NCBI GenBank assembly: GCA_038363925.1
Contig: JAQQWL010000013.1
Span: 2,046,001-2,110,000 of the forward strand
Origin: Apiospora phragmitis
Lineage: Eukaryota > Ascomycota > Sordariomycetes > Amphisphaeriales > Apiosporaceae
Direction of reading: 5' to 3'
Length of the DNA: 64,000 bases
Part shown: one piece after another, positions 23,241-33,900 of the stretch
Layout: the number at the start of each line of letters is the position of its first letter
Position numbering within the stretch: the first letter of the stretch is position 1
The notes under the pieces: model-generated
The model's database searches: none
What the model was told of the DNA's origin: nothing
Seen by the model: the letters and a program-made list of their open reading frames with translations, nothing else
Translations under genes and position numbers: made by a program

Positions 23241-23612
23241 TCAACTCACGGTACATAGATACACTGTGTGAATGGTTTTTAACAGCACAATCAGTGGTAT
23301 TTCTAGGTGGACTGGTGTTGAACAAGACGAAGAAAGTAATTCTAAGCAACTACGAGTCGTTGTTGAGGGTGTGATCGATCCAGGGGAAAACCACTCGCCC
23401 AGGGCTTTCCTTGCAGCGATCAGAAAGTACAGGAGGGTAAAGACAGCCTCGTTGCTCTCCACGTCTTCCGTGTTGCCGGGCGGCTGTAGAGTCATCCGAT
23501 ACTCAGGTTTCTTGGGAAAGTGGTAAAGAACCTTTTCTTGCTCCGCATGTTTGTGACACCACCATCGGTCGTGATGAAACGGGCTCGTGCAACCTGCTGG
23601 ATCTACCACAGC
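23241..23612 (-). pseudogene. Island family copy F5, exon 2 remnant
   Basis: After a consensus acceptor the frame opens A-V-V-D-P-A-G-C-T-S-P-F-H-H-D-R and W-W-C-H-K-H-A-E-Q-E-K-V-L-Y-H-F, matching F4 exon 2. It also keeps N-T-E-D-V-E-S-N-E and E-W-F-S-P-G. Beyond that the sequence no longer follows F4, and no D-W-[DN]-x-V-[PS] end was found downstream. A possible exon 1 region at 23665-23871 has a run of 18 T on the plus strand next to a G7 run. The copy is either truncated or decayed. Confidence 0.55.
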
Positions 23613-23691
23613 CTACATTGGACTTTTCTCCCTTGTGTATACAGGACAATGAGACCGTTGATACTTAGCTAGTAGAAGTTGCAACAGTGGC

Positions 23692-23717
23692 TTTTTTTTT
23701 TTTTTTTTTAGGGGGGG
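23692..23717. repeat. T18/G7 homopolymer tract
   Basis: A long T run is followed by A and seven G between F5 exon 2 and its putative upstream exon. It may be an A-tail-like insertion on the minus strand or simple slippage. Confidence 0.7.
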
Positions 23718-23871
23718 TAGCCCTAATATAGTCCCGGGATACTGGAATGGACACACGGTTCCCCTGGCAGAACACACCAAACTGATTTTGCACCGCCTGT
23801 TTGATTGACCCGGTGATCACAAAGCTTGTCATGTGACTCTTCATTGGCTGATGCCAGCAGGATGGCCGCAA

Positions 23872-24322
23872 TCATCCCTCTAAAGCAACATGTCGTCTAT
23901 TTGAACAAAACAGTTGTGATTTAGGGCAATCCTGGAAACAACTACGGGAAGATGCTGTATATTGGTTTGCATTGTTGTTGGCTACTTGAAATTCCGAAGT
24001 GTCCCGCCCATCCAGTGAGTGTCACGCTCACCTAATTCATGTTTGTCACTAAAGCGTTCCTGATCCGACAGAGAAGCGCCATTGGCAATATGTTTGCTGA
24101 GCAACTGAGTTTTGGGGCTCACTCTGGCTTATGTTTGTGCAAGCATCGATACAAGAAGTTACCATCCAATGCCGTGCATTATTTGATGAAAGCTTTAACA
24201 AATCGTCTGCAACCGTACAACATGGTAATATTGGCACGGATTTGACAGCGGACTATGGAAGACCAAGGGCGGACTAATTTAATGATGCCTTTGGAAGAAC
24301 TTGCACCAAGCAAGATTTTTAA
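23872..24322. other. Spacer, nothing recognised
   Basis: The 450 bp between F5 and the first 2EXR gene has only short random frames on both strands. Confidence 0.4.
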
Positions 24323-25066
24323 TTAGAAGAGAAAAAAGGAGAGCCATCTGTAAATACCATATGTGTACTTAGGGTACTGCAGGACCTCCTGAGAAGAGCA
24401 ATCATCGCACAACTGTGTCAGGAGAGTACGCTTGCACGAAGCCGGATCCTCGAGGGGGACGCGAAAGCACACTTGGGCTGCACTGAGGACCTTCCGATCA
24501 AACTGGGGCTGAAGGGCGTCGGTCCACTTCCAGTCCGGGCGCAGGTGGTCAAAGGCTCTGTCGATCTCCTGCTCCATGAGCCGCTCCTGCTGGGACAGCA
24601 TGTCCCGTGGGAGCCGCGTGGTCATGTACTCCGGTCCGTCGTCGAAGATTCTTGGCTTAAAGGTGAAATGCCACCGGCTCACCAAGAAGACGTCGAGCTG
24701 CGTGCTGATGCACACGTAGCCGATGACGTGGCCGTCGTTCTCCCTCTCCTCCGCGCTCATACCCTCGTCGACGACTTTGACAAAGAGGTTCCACGCCGGG
24801 ACGTTGTTGTCTGGCCAGTGCATGTGGAACTTGACCATCGGAATGCGCTTGTCGTACAGGGAGGTGGCCGCGACGCGCGCGAGCTGGCACACCTTGAAGA
24901 CCGGGGAGGGATTCCGCAGCTCGTGGGTCAGCACGATGCGCTCGGTATCGAAAGCAACAGGGACGATCCGGTCTTTATTGTCCTCGAGCACAGCCCGCTC
25001 CCAGACCATGCGCTGTAGCTCCTTGGGAAGTTCGCTGAACTTGCAGAACCCTGTGAGAGTAGCCAT
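24323..25066 (-). CDS. 2EXR-domain protein 1
   Basis: Single exon, 247 aa. The N-terminal F-C-K-F-S-E-L-P-K-E-L-Q-R-M-V-W-E-R-A-V is the hallmark of the fungal 2EXR domain (F-x2-L-P-x-E-[LI]-[RQ]-x2-[IV]-W). It is followed by I-V-L-T-H-E-L-R-N-P-S-P-V-F-K-V-C-Q-L-A-R, S-L-Y-D-K-R-I-P and T-Q-L-D-V-F-L-V-S-R-W-H-F. The last 80 aa diverge from the paralogs. 2EXR proteins form large lineage-specific families in filamentous fungi; their biochemical role is unknown. It is first in a minus-strand set of four within 6.7 kb. Relative to copies 2 and 3 it has an insertion of about 25 aa before the T-Q-L-D-V-F block. The start is the only Met before the domain. Confidence 0.85.
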   Translation of the reverse strand: MATLTGFCKFSELPKELQRMVWERAVLEDNKDRIVPVAFDTERIVLTHELRNPSPVFKVCQLARVAATSLYDKRIPMVKFHMHWPDNNVPAWNLFVKVVDEGMSAEERENDGHVIGYVCISTQLDVFLVSRWHFTFKPRIFDDGPEYMTTRLPRDMLSQQERLMEQEIDRAFDHLRPDWKWTDALQPQFDRKVLSAAQVCFRVPLEDPASCKRTLLTQLCDDCSSQEVLQYPKYTYGIYRWLSFFLF

Positions 25067-26262
25067 TGTGATGGAAAGATCTGTCCTACGTTAGTCAAAG
25101 TCAAGAGAAAATACCGGCGGGACAAACCTGTTGGATCACCACACGCACTTCAATTGTTAACAGGTTCTTTTGAGATCGATTGCCATATTAAGCCTGCTGG
25201 ACACTGAAATAATAATTCTCTAGATGGGCATCAGCGTTAGTCCATGTGCAGACTGAAGTCTGTTACCAAAAGGAAGGTCACAAAGTTGGATTGAAAAGAT
25301 TGCTTTCTTACCAATTGACGTGAACGCGGGTCTTGATTCTGTTGTTGTAATTAGGAGACAAAGGTGTTGATCGGTAATTGGTGGTGGGGAGAAAGAATAC
25401 TGTGTGCAGCACCACGCAGTCAGAGTTTTCTGAGCTTGACTTCGGGACCAATTCTTGGTTCCTGAGGTTTGTAAAGCAGGATTCTTCTATAGTATTTTTT
25501 GAGAGGTTGATGACGGCAACAGTGTCGCTTAGAGGAAAGAAGTTGTCGGTGGTTGTTAGGGTGGGGCTGTCGGTTGCCCGGCAAAGGAGTAGCTCACCCA
25601 GCTTACCACCGGTATCCCCGGCAGGAACCATTAAACCCTGACAGGTCTTTTACAGGCCAGGCACAGAAATCGTTGTAAAGATACCTGCTCAAATATGCGT
25701 AAGTACTCAGTGTAACAATTCCATCCCAGCTGGTGCTTGTCGAAACTCAATCTAGAAATGCGCTCGCCATAACTTTGCCTTGCCAGCCACGAGCAAACGC
25801 CTATTTTCATGAGTAATGAATAAGTACTATATACGGTTTAGTTATCAAGAAACTGAGCTTGTACTAGTGACAAACCGAGAAGACAATAGAAATACTAGTC
25901 GGGGATGTAAATAGGGGGAAAAGACAAAGGGCATATCATTTACTTCAAACATACGAACCCCAGAGAGAATTAGGATAAACCAAACCAACACATCATTTTA
26001 CTAGGAGAAGGGGCAGAGCGGAGGCTCCAGGATTTGTAGGACTTGGGGCACAGCAATATATTAAATATACCAAAACCCATTGCCGTTATATGACGTTGCA
26101 TCCCAGCATTGCCGTGTCCACCAAGATTGAGACTCAACCTTATCAAAGTTCTCCATACCCCATGATAATTCCTCCACCTATAGTATCCAAAGCGTTGTTC
26201 TTTATTCCTGTCTTCCAATATCTCAGCTTTGGCCCCAACCATATGCGCTTTGGGCTTTTAGG
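25067..26262. other. Spacer between 2EXR copies 1 and 2
   Basis: 1.2 kb that includes the copy 1 promoter. The frames at 25308-25641 on both strands overlap each other and show no motif. No repeat was identified. Confidence 0.45.
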
Positions 26263-26898
26263 CTACTCGTCATTCTCAACAGTCAGCTCTCTATACATGG
26301 CCGGATCCATGTAATGGATCCAAAAGTCTATTGGCGTAACATGACGACCGCCGGGCTGGGTAGCGATGCTCTGGGGTGCAGAGCTCTGGTGGTCAACTTG
26401 GAGGTAGCAGACCTTAACCGAGCGAAAGACAGACCGACGAAAGAGGGGCCGGTCGTGGACAGTTGGGCCATCTAATGCGAACCGGTGCTGCATGGCCCGT
26501 TCCATCTTCGCCAGCACGTCATGGTCGAGCCGAGCGTCCGAGCGCTGGAACGGCGCGCTGTTGGCGACGGGATCGATTCCCACCCTGAAGCTCCAGGGAC
26601 TGATAATGAATATGTCCAGCCTGGTACTGAGCGGGATAGCGCCGAGCTTATATGTGTTCTTGACGACGGGTAGTCGTACGTCATACACCGATTTGGCCGT
26701 GTCGCGAGAAGTCTTGCACACGGTAAAGAACTTGGGGATTGTGTTCAACAAGTCTTGTGTCAACATGACATGCCCCGACGTATGGGTCAGCAGGATTACG
26801 CGGTCGTTGTGCTCATTCGCCATGGCCCGCTCCCAAATCTTGACCTGTAGCTCCGTGGGTAGCCTAGAAAAGGGCGAGAAGGTGCTTAGAGCCGACAT
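26263..26898 (-). CDS. 2EXR-domain protein 2
   Basis: Single exon, 211 aa from M-S-A-L-S-T-F at 26898. The open frame extends upstream to 26988, but the 2EXR block F-S-R-L-P-T-E-L-Q-V-K-I-W-E-R-A-M lies 13 residues after this Met, as in the paralogs. Family blocks follow: V-M-L-T-Q-D-L, F-F-T-V-C-K-T-S-R, S-V-Y-D-V-R-L-P and S-T-R-L-D-I-F-I-I-S-P-W-S-F. A C-terminal block F-R-S-V-K-V-C-Y-L-Q-V-D-H-Q is shared with copy 3. The two copies are clearly the closest pair, so they probably arose by tandem duplication. Role unknown. Confidence 0.84.
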   Translation of the reverse strand: MSALSTFSPFSRLPTELQVKIWERAMANEHNDRVILLTHTSGHVMLTQDLLNTIPKFFTVCKTSRDTAKSVYDVRLPVVKNTYKLGAIPLSTRLDIFIISPWSFRVGIDPVANSAPFQRSDARLDHDVLAKMERAMQHRFALDGPTVHDRPLFRRSVFRSVKVCYLQVDHQSSAPQSIATQPGGRHVTPIDFWIHYMDPAMYRELTVENDE

Positions 26899-27456
26899 CT
26901 TCACTGATGTATTAATGACGGAGGGGGAGTTGTATGTCTCCAGGATGGTGAAATAGCAGTGTGTGTCGATTGTCAGGCCTAAGTGCAAAGGATTGAAGGG
27001 AAATCAACGCAGTCCCAGAACCTGGGAAGAAGAGTATTCTCAATCTACTGTGTCCTCGACGACGAGGATGCATGTCTCTGGGGCGTGTGGGAGATGTGTT
27101 TCTCCCCACGTGATTCCGCCCACAACGTCGCGACGGCGAGAGCCACGACTATGCGACCCATTCAACGATGAGCCAACGTAATCTAAATTCGTTCCAGAAT
27201 AAATACGGGAAGAGGGCAGTATATATTAAACACAAGAAGTCGAGTGGACACTACCATTCGCGAAGCAGTATATTGCTATAGGTGATCCACCAGGGTGTCG
27301 ATCCCTTTCTCAATTCGCTTCGCCATATGACGAAACATACGGCAAAAATCCATAACTCATGATCTTCTCCTGGTATACAGAACCTTCTCAGACACCCCTT
27401 TCGTACATCCTGACATGTTTACTGTTCTCAGTATAGGTTGGCTCCATGTTTGCGGC

Positions 27457-28098
27457 CTACTCGGTTTCTTCTTCATTGACCTCAGTGACAACATGCTCCT
27501 CGTACCAGGACGGGTTTGTGCAATAATCCAGTAAGTCCACGCGCGTGTGCGGGCCCGGACCAGTGGATTGACTGGCCAGGCTGGCAAGGATCGGTCTCTG
27601 GTGGTCGAGTCTCAGGTAGCAGACTCTTACTGACTGGAACACTGCGCGGTCGAACGCAGGTTCGACCTGGTAAATCATGTCTTCCAGGTCAAGGTGGTGC
27701 TCCATGACCCGCTCAACTTTGGCGAGCTCTTCGGAGGGAAGGGGCGTGGCCGAGATCTCGAACAAGCCACCGAAGACATTGATGCCGAGGGTAAATCCCC
27801 AGGCACTTATAAAGAAAACGTCAAGTGTGGTGCTGAGTCCGACGACTCCAGGTATGCCAGAATTGATGGCCGGCAGCTTTACGTCATAGTATGACTCTGC
27901 AGCGCTGCGTGAGGCCTGACAGAGAGATAGGAACTTTGATGGGGTGCTCAGGTCGCTCGTAAGTACGATCTGCTTCGAGTTGTGGAGCACAGCCACTACG
28001 CGGTCAACATAGTCGGCCAAAATGGCCTCCTTCCACACCATCCGTTGCAGCTCCTTCGGCAACTGCGTGAGCTTGGGGAAGTGTTGGAGTGTCGACAT
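27457..28098 (-). CDS. 2EXR-domain protein 3
   Basis: Single exon, 213 aa. It starts M-S-T-L-Q-H-F-P-K-L-T-Q-L-P-K-E-L-Q-R-M with V-W following, the complete 2EXR signature. Next come I-V-L-T-S-D-L, F-L-S-L-C-Q-A-S-R-S-A-A, S-Y-Y-D-V-K-L-P, T-T-L-D-V-F-F-I-S-A-W-G-F and F-Q-S-V-R-V-C-Y-L-R-L-D-H-Q. The C-terminus is acidic (E-V-N-E-E-E-T-E). It lies 558 bp upstream of copy 2 on the same strand. No frame break is needed, unlike most genes in the window. Confidence 0.85.
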   Translation of the reverse strand: MSTLQHFPKLTQLPKELQRMVWKEAILADYVDRVVAVLHNSKQIVLTSDLSTPSKFLSLCQASRSAAESYYDVKLPAINSGIPGVVGLSTTLDVFFISAWGFTLGINVFGGLFEISATPLPSEELAKVERVMEHHLDLEDMIYQVEPAFDRAVFQSVRVCYLRLDHQRPILASLASQSTGPGPHTRVDLLDYCTNPSWYEEHVVTEVNEEETE

Positions 28099-28981
28099 TC
28101 TGGGATGGGGTGGTCAAACCGGTTAGATGGAGACGCAAAGCTAGAATGCTAGAAGTGACTGACCTCTTTTCAAGTTCAGACGGAGTCCAGGTGAAAGCAA
28201 GCCGGAGCAAAAGCGAAAGCTGAGGAAGATGAACTATGTCGAGCGCTGGGGAATCGCAACGCATGAAGGAGCAAAGCAGAGCAAAGGGCACACAAGTGCT
28301 TGAGGGAGCTCCGCCGGGCCAAGATGTGTCTTGGGGAGCAAGTCGACGGTGAGGTGAGCAAAGCCAAGCTAGTGCACTGGTGTCAGAACGCGTACGGCCG
28401 TCGCTGCGGAGGGACGTTGCATTAGTTTACTGAAAGGCACGGGGATAGAAGAGGTGCGGGTCAAACCTTACCTGATCTGATGCTGGCTGGGAATTTTCAA
28501 AAAGTTGGTTGGGGGAGATGAGAGGGTTGTGTGTATTTGCGTGTGCAGTTGTAGGTTGGGTTTTGGGAAGGAAAGTGGTTTACCGCGCGTGGGAGGTACA
28601 TTTTCCTCTCGGAAACACTCGTGTTTCCGAAAAGGACGCGACATGAACGCGACGGCGAGAATGATTGGCCAATGAGCTTAGAAACCATCGAGGACAACAA
28701 TTTCCGGCTTGAAGTCACAACGAACAACACATCGAGAGCGTATACTAATGGACGGAGTACAACTAGTTCAACTGCATAGAAAACACAGACTGGGATAAAC
28801 GAGGCAAAACGTCAAGTTGAGGACTGGAAGCTTATGATATATAGATAATGCAGAACCCGCATCATGTTCTTATGAAACGACCTACGGACTAGCAGCGATG
28901 AGTTGGTGACACCAAGATCAACCAGGAGGCAAGAATCGACATCAAACTGGGAGGAGTAGTCATCAGTTATCGAGGAATAAT
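28099..28981. other. Spacer with 2EXR copy 3 promoter
   Basis: About 0.9 kb. The minus-strand frames 28004..28291 and 28497..28730 carry no motif. Likely promoter and leader, with nothing else supported. Confidence 0.45.
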
Positions 28982-29541
28982 CTAGAAGCGGTCGATGTAC
29001 AGCGGCCATGCCTTGGGGAACAGGCCGTCTGCTCTACTTACATGTTCCCGCGCTCTTATGGCAGCGGAGTTGCCTTTGAAGCCATGTTCAGCGGCGATGT
29101 GCCGCAAGAAGGGGATGAGCTTCTTGTAGAGGGTAATGCTGGTGTGATGGTTAAGCAAGTCGCCTGCTCTGTACGGGCCGCCGCCGATCTGGGCAGCGAT
29201 ACTCCGCGTATTCGGCGTGCATGGTCGAGTCCGATGTAACACAAGTGAGGGCGATATGGTCTCGTAAGAGGTATACTGCGTTTCGCGGATCGGACCCTTG
29301 TCTTCTCTTCGATGGGATTTTGTCGGCGAGGCCCGTATCCTTTGACTGCCTTGAGAGGTGTTCCTGATCTCCTCTTTGTTTCTGTCGAGTAAAGGCCTGC
29401 GTTATGACCGTTCTGCTGCTGACGTGGTGGCTGTGGTCCTGCCCAGCCTCGTGCGGCCGCATGGAGGGTCAAGGTTACCACGCGTTTAAACTTGTTTGCC
29501 GTGAGCGTCGACCGGAAGTAATCGAGGAGGACCCGGACCAC
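28982..29541 (-). pseudogene. Decayed coding remnant resembling the 21.2-21.6 kb hypothetical
   Basis: The minus-strand peptide at 29056-29180 reads D-L-L-N-H-H-T-S-I-T-L-Y-K-K-L-I and continues P-F-L-R-H-I-A-A-E-H-G-F. It resembles L-P-D-L-L-H-R-L-Y-K-E-Q-G-H-H-T-L and L-L-P-A-L-R-A-I-H of the gene at 21166-21631. A consensus donor (CAT|GTAAGTAG) near 29042 and an acceptor near 28982 would give a short final exon. Upstream, the frame 29056..29541 reads V-R-V-L-L-D-Y-F-R-S-T-L-T-A-N-K and then becomes low-information. No complete gene could be assembled. The resemblance is by eye and weak. Confidence 0.3.
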
Positions 29542-30278
29542 GAGAATCTTCTTCAGGACCGCTGTTTCTGCAAGGTGTTGGAGTTACAGGACTTTTCGAA
29601 ACATGGTCTTGCACGTTCTTCTTGTGCTGGCTGTCCATTTGCTCGTTGTTGTGTAGTTGATCATGGATGTATCGAAAGCTCGCGTTCTAGTATGGGAGAC
29701 TTCACTGCGAGTGAAAGCGGAGTTAGCTTACTGAGCTATGAGAGTTGAATTCAAAAGAATTAGTGGCTTACCGGATGACGGGTGATGTAGGTTGAGGGAA
29801 GAGATGGAAGGTTGTGATGATGGAACAGCTGCGAGTGTTTCATCCCTTGTCCAGGTGTAATTCTGAGGCGAGGTGAAATTATGTCTTTAAGGAAATCTCA
29901 CATACGGGAGGGTTAGGTGGAAAGCAAGACCGTTTCCGATGCCTGCGGAAGGAAGGTCTCCTTTGGTGTTTTCGGAGTCGTTGGCAGACCTGAAGAGGTA
30001 ATGGCTCGTGGGAGATTTATGATGGTGTGACGCACTACCTAAAATGATTCGACATGGTACAGAACAGAACAAATGGTATAGAACGAAACAAATTGGACTA
30101 GGAGAAAGCAACTGTATAAAAACGTAAAACTGGGCCTGTGGACGAATGTATGCTGGCAAGATAGCATTAAACAAGAACGATCCGGGTATGTTGCCCCTGT
30201 CCTATGCAGACGAAACCATCTCCTTTCCTCCTTTCTACGCCGTGACTAGCACGTCTAGGCCCTTAAGTCACTCTACCC
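29542..30278. other. Spacer, nothing recognised
   Basis: Short frames only, on both strands. It contains the 3' flank of 2EXR copy 4. Confidence 0.4.
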
Positions 30279-30974
30279 CTATATACAATGACCCACCGGC
30301 CTAAAGTACCAATATCCTAGACGGCCCCTCCACTTCTTCGCCTTCGCTTGAGATCCTGGGCTTTGGATCCTGGACTTTGGATCTTGTGCGTCGCGCATAA
30401 ACAGCCCTGTGGGGTGTCCCAGTAAGGTACTTGGGCAGAGAATGGCCCGAAGAGCTCGTGGGCCAGCCGAGTGTTCGTTTCGGAAAAAGCGTATATGTGA
30501 AAGCTTAATATGCCCCAGACCGTAATGGGAACAGCGATGGTCGGGCTCTGTACTATACCCCAGTATGTGTGTGATGCTGCGAAGCACACTGCGGGAAAGC
30601 GGGAGGGCTGTCCGTCGAAATAACTCCGGGCGAAGTACGAACACCACCCCCCACGGTAGGACTAGGAAGATATCCCGCGCGCTACTTAGTCGCACGACAT
30701 CCTGCTTTCCGGTCGGTGTGGAGAATGGGAGTCGTACATCATACATTGTCTGCGCGGACCTCAGTGAGGCCTTGCAAACGAGAAAGAACTTGGGAGTGAC
30801 CAGGAGGTCGTCCGTCAGGATAACGAGCCGGGAGTCATGCATAACTGGTATGACACGGTTGTCGTCAGCCGCTATAGCATGATCCCATATGAGCAGCTGG
30901 ATCTCCAACGGAAATTTGGGGAAACAATGGAACGTGACGGGGGAAGCAATCGTGGATACGCTGGCTAAATCCAA
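30279..30974 (-). CDS. 2EXR-domain protein 4 (divergent)
   Basis: Single exon, 231 aa. M-D-L-A-S-V-S-T-I-A is followed by F-H-C-F-P-K-F-P-L-E-I-Q-L-L-I-W-D-H-A-I, a full 2EXR signature. Then come V-I-L-T-D-D-L, F-F-L-V-C-K-A-S-L-R-S-A, T-M-Y-D-V-R-L-P and S-A-R-D-I-F-L-V-L-P-W-G. The C-terminal third is unlike copies 1-3 and ends in a basic K-A-K-K-W-R-G-R-L-G-Y-W-Y-F segment, which may reflect a shifted or drifted end. It is separated from copy 3 by 2.2 kb. Function unknown. Confidence 0.78.
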   Translation of the reverse strand: MDLASVSTIASPVTFHCFPKFPLEIQLLIWDHAIAADDNRVIPVMHDSRLVILTDDLLVTPKFFLVCKASLRSAQTMYDVRLPFSTPTGKQDVVRLSSARDIFLVLPWGVVFVLRPELFRRTALPLSRSVLRSITHILGYSTEPDHRCSHYGLGHIKLSHIRFFRNEHSAGPRALRAILCPSTLLGHPTGLFMRDAQDPKSRIQSPGSQAKAKKWRGRLGYWYFRPVGHCI

Positions 30975-33900
30975 CAGTCAGAGCCCAGAGCGGCGATGAT
31001 GGCGGAGGCGTCAAACGTTTCGTATAGTCCCGAAAGGGGTGTTGGTGGATCGAACAGGAGTGAAGAAATACAGCGCTAACGGAAACAGAAGGTAGTGCAG
31101 TTTGAAGTGCTGAGGCTCGTGTTGTGCTTCTCTGCGAAGAATCAGTGTTCGCCTAATAAACAGTACATGAGGGAGCAAGAAAAGGATAAAGTTGTCGCAC
31201 AAGGTTTTGTCGATCCACGGGAGCCGTGAACATCGAAACGTTACTAAGGTCTCGAACTCCCTGGATATAATATGATTGCCTCGTGTTGAGTCCATGTGTC
31301 TGGTGGTAACCTGATCGTTATGAGTTCCTCATTTACAAGGCTGGCCCGACGCTGAAGCAAAGCCAAAAAGGAAAGAATACCGTTTCCGCATATCTGATGA
31401 ACTGGAGACAAATCCCAGCTGTTGTAGATATGATAGATAAGAAACATGCCGAATGGCGGTTGTGAAGATGGGAATTTCATCTCATCTATTGTTGTGCCTG
31501 GCAGTTAAGGGAAAGAAAAGACGAAAGACGGGAGGGAAGGTTGCGTACAGAAGCCAGACAAATGTAGCTTGGCAAGAAAGCAACGGCGAGGGCACGGATT
31601 TTATGACCAACAAGAACGATTCTTCGTGGTCTGGACGTTGCCAACGGCTGTCCGTAGTTTGTCGATACTGTTTGTGGTTGGCTTCAATGCGTCAAAGATA
31701 CGAGTGACGAGCGCCTTCGGGTCAACATTGTCTGGCGATATCGTCTTCCTGCGGTTGTGTCTGAGGACTGGACGACGACGGCGGGCTGCTTAGGGTCGTC
31801 ATGATCTTTGGGGACAGCCGTTCCTTCGTACCAGGTGGCGGCTAAAGGCAGAGCGGAATTGGATCTCATCTCATGCCCTTGGCCCTTTTCCATCGCCTCC
31901 CAACGATTGGACACGCCGACCTTGACCTGGGCATCGACCGCCCTACAGAACCTCCGAAATACCCCAGAAAGAAAGGTACAAATGGAACATATTCTCTCCA
32001 TGATAAACTGCACCGAAACCAACCACATCGTCACAGGTGCTCCTTTATAGCTAACCTCAACGTGTCGGATTGAACACACACTGAAAGCTGATCTGACCCA
32101 GTTGTTGTTTGACCTCAAACTGTTGCTCCAGGAAGAAAGCAATCAAGCGAAGATCGTCAAGCGTATTCGTACGTCAAAATTGCGAGATTGCAGAAACCAG
32201 CGCGAGGCAAACCGTCACTCCAACAACTCGCTTGCTGCTGGTAAATATCACCACAAAGCTCCATCTCCTTCGTCTTCTTCAAACACGCTAATAATATCCT
32301 TACAACCATATCAGTTGTGTGAGCGCAAGAGTTAAATTGATTGCTTTCGCAAGCACCAGCAAAACGTCCCTGCTACTCGTTTCTATAGCGCTTGCACAAC
32401 CGATGTGTCAAGCAGCAAAGAGAATTACATGGTTTCCACCTATCATCAAGTACGTGGATTATCGCGTTGGGTGCTCCTTGTGAAGCGTGCCCACCGCTCC
32501 GGCTCAGGAGCACTTGGCTTCCGCAGAGTCGACTCGAAGCTACACCGCGAGAGAATTGGTCCGAGGCTGCCTACAAGTGTTCTGGTGTAAATATAGTCCG
32601 GCAGCTTTTAAGAACAAGGTTTCGCCAGTGAGGCAAAGGTTTTCAACGAAGAGGGCACTTCTCAGGGTGGTCAGGATATTTGTAGGGGTATACTGTCAAG
32701 ATTTCGACAGCCAGATCCAGCTACCTTACGGCCTAGCCAACGAGTATAGAACATATCCTCGATAAAGTACGAATGCTAACCTACTGCTTCCGGCTCTCCT
32801 TTACCTACGAGCGCGTTCGAAACACCACTGGAGCGCTGATCGGACACCGAGTCTGACCGGAATATTCCATCTCGCAACGACGAGTAAGAAGAAGGCAGAG
32901 AGATCCGCGTAAGATACCTTCGCCGTTAGCGTAAGAGCATCAGGGCCGTGCTGGCTGTTCACCTTCGAACTAGATACAAGCTAGACGTAAACCATAGGTG
33001 ACTGCTAGATCACTGACTGCTATAATGCGGAAGGAACAAGATCTGTTCACGGTAGGTTGTCGAACCCAGAGCAAAGCGTATTGCACCTTCTCTGGTGTCC
33101 GCTATCTAGAACTTGACACGCAGCGCAGCTGTTTCGGACCATGAGCTATTATCGTCACGTGAGTCGTTCATTTCGAGCAGAAGCAAATCATGGGAATACG
33201 AAGCAAACACCCCTGAGAGAGTGTGGCAAAGCGAGGTCATGAAAGCAAGTCTCTGTTGTTGATCTCACGGCATGCGCCTCTTCATCATGTAGGTGGCAGA
33301 GCCAGTGGCTGTGCAAGTTGAGATAAAAGTAGAAACCGAAAATCTTGCCGATCCGGTTCGTTCCAGCGGAACCAACCAGCCCTCTCAATGCAAAAGATCG
33401 ATCGATTACTGATCACGGTCATATGCCAATAGTGTGGGTTTCTTGTTTAACGACTAATAGGAATCACCGAGGCCATATAGCTCACCATTTAGGGTGCTCA
33501 CTATTAAGAATATATTATAAGATAGCAACTACCAGCATGTAAAGGCCTGAAAGTGTAGTCCACTGAGAATGTCCGTATTCAAAAAGAATTATACTCATCC
33601 AACATCCATGTTGCTGGCAACTAATCCCCGTGCAATTAGCCGGAGGAAGCGGGAAAGGGGGGAAAGGGGGCCAAAGGAGTGTGGGGAAAAAGTAAGCAGG
33701 AACATCAGACAAAGCCAGCAATCCTCAAGTTCTTTGAATGGCTGTTCGACGACGATAGTCCATAGCTCTCCCTTTATTTCCCTCGACGAAGAATCGACTA
33801 CGCGTCATCAGATTCCGATACTTTTCGGCTCTTCTGCCCAGTTATAGGCTTGGACCGGATCGTCCAAAAGTCGCAGACCACATGCCAGCCGCATCAAGCC

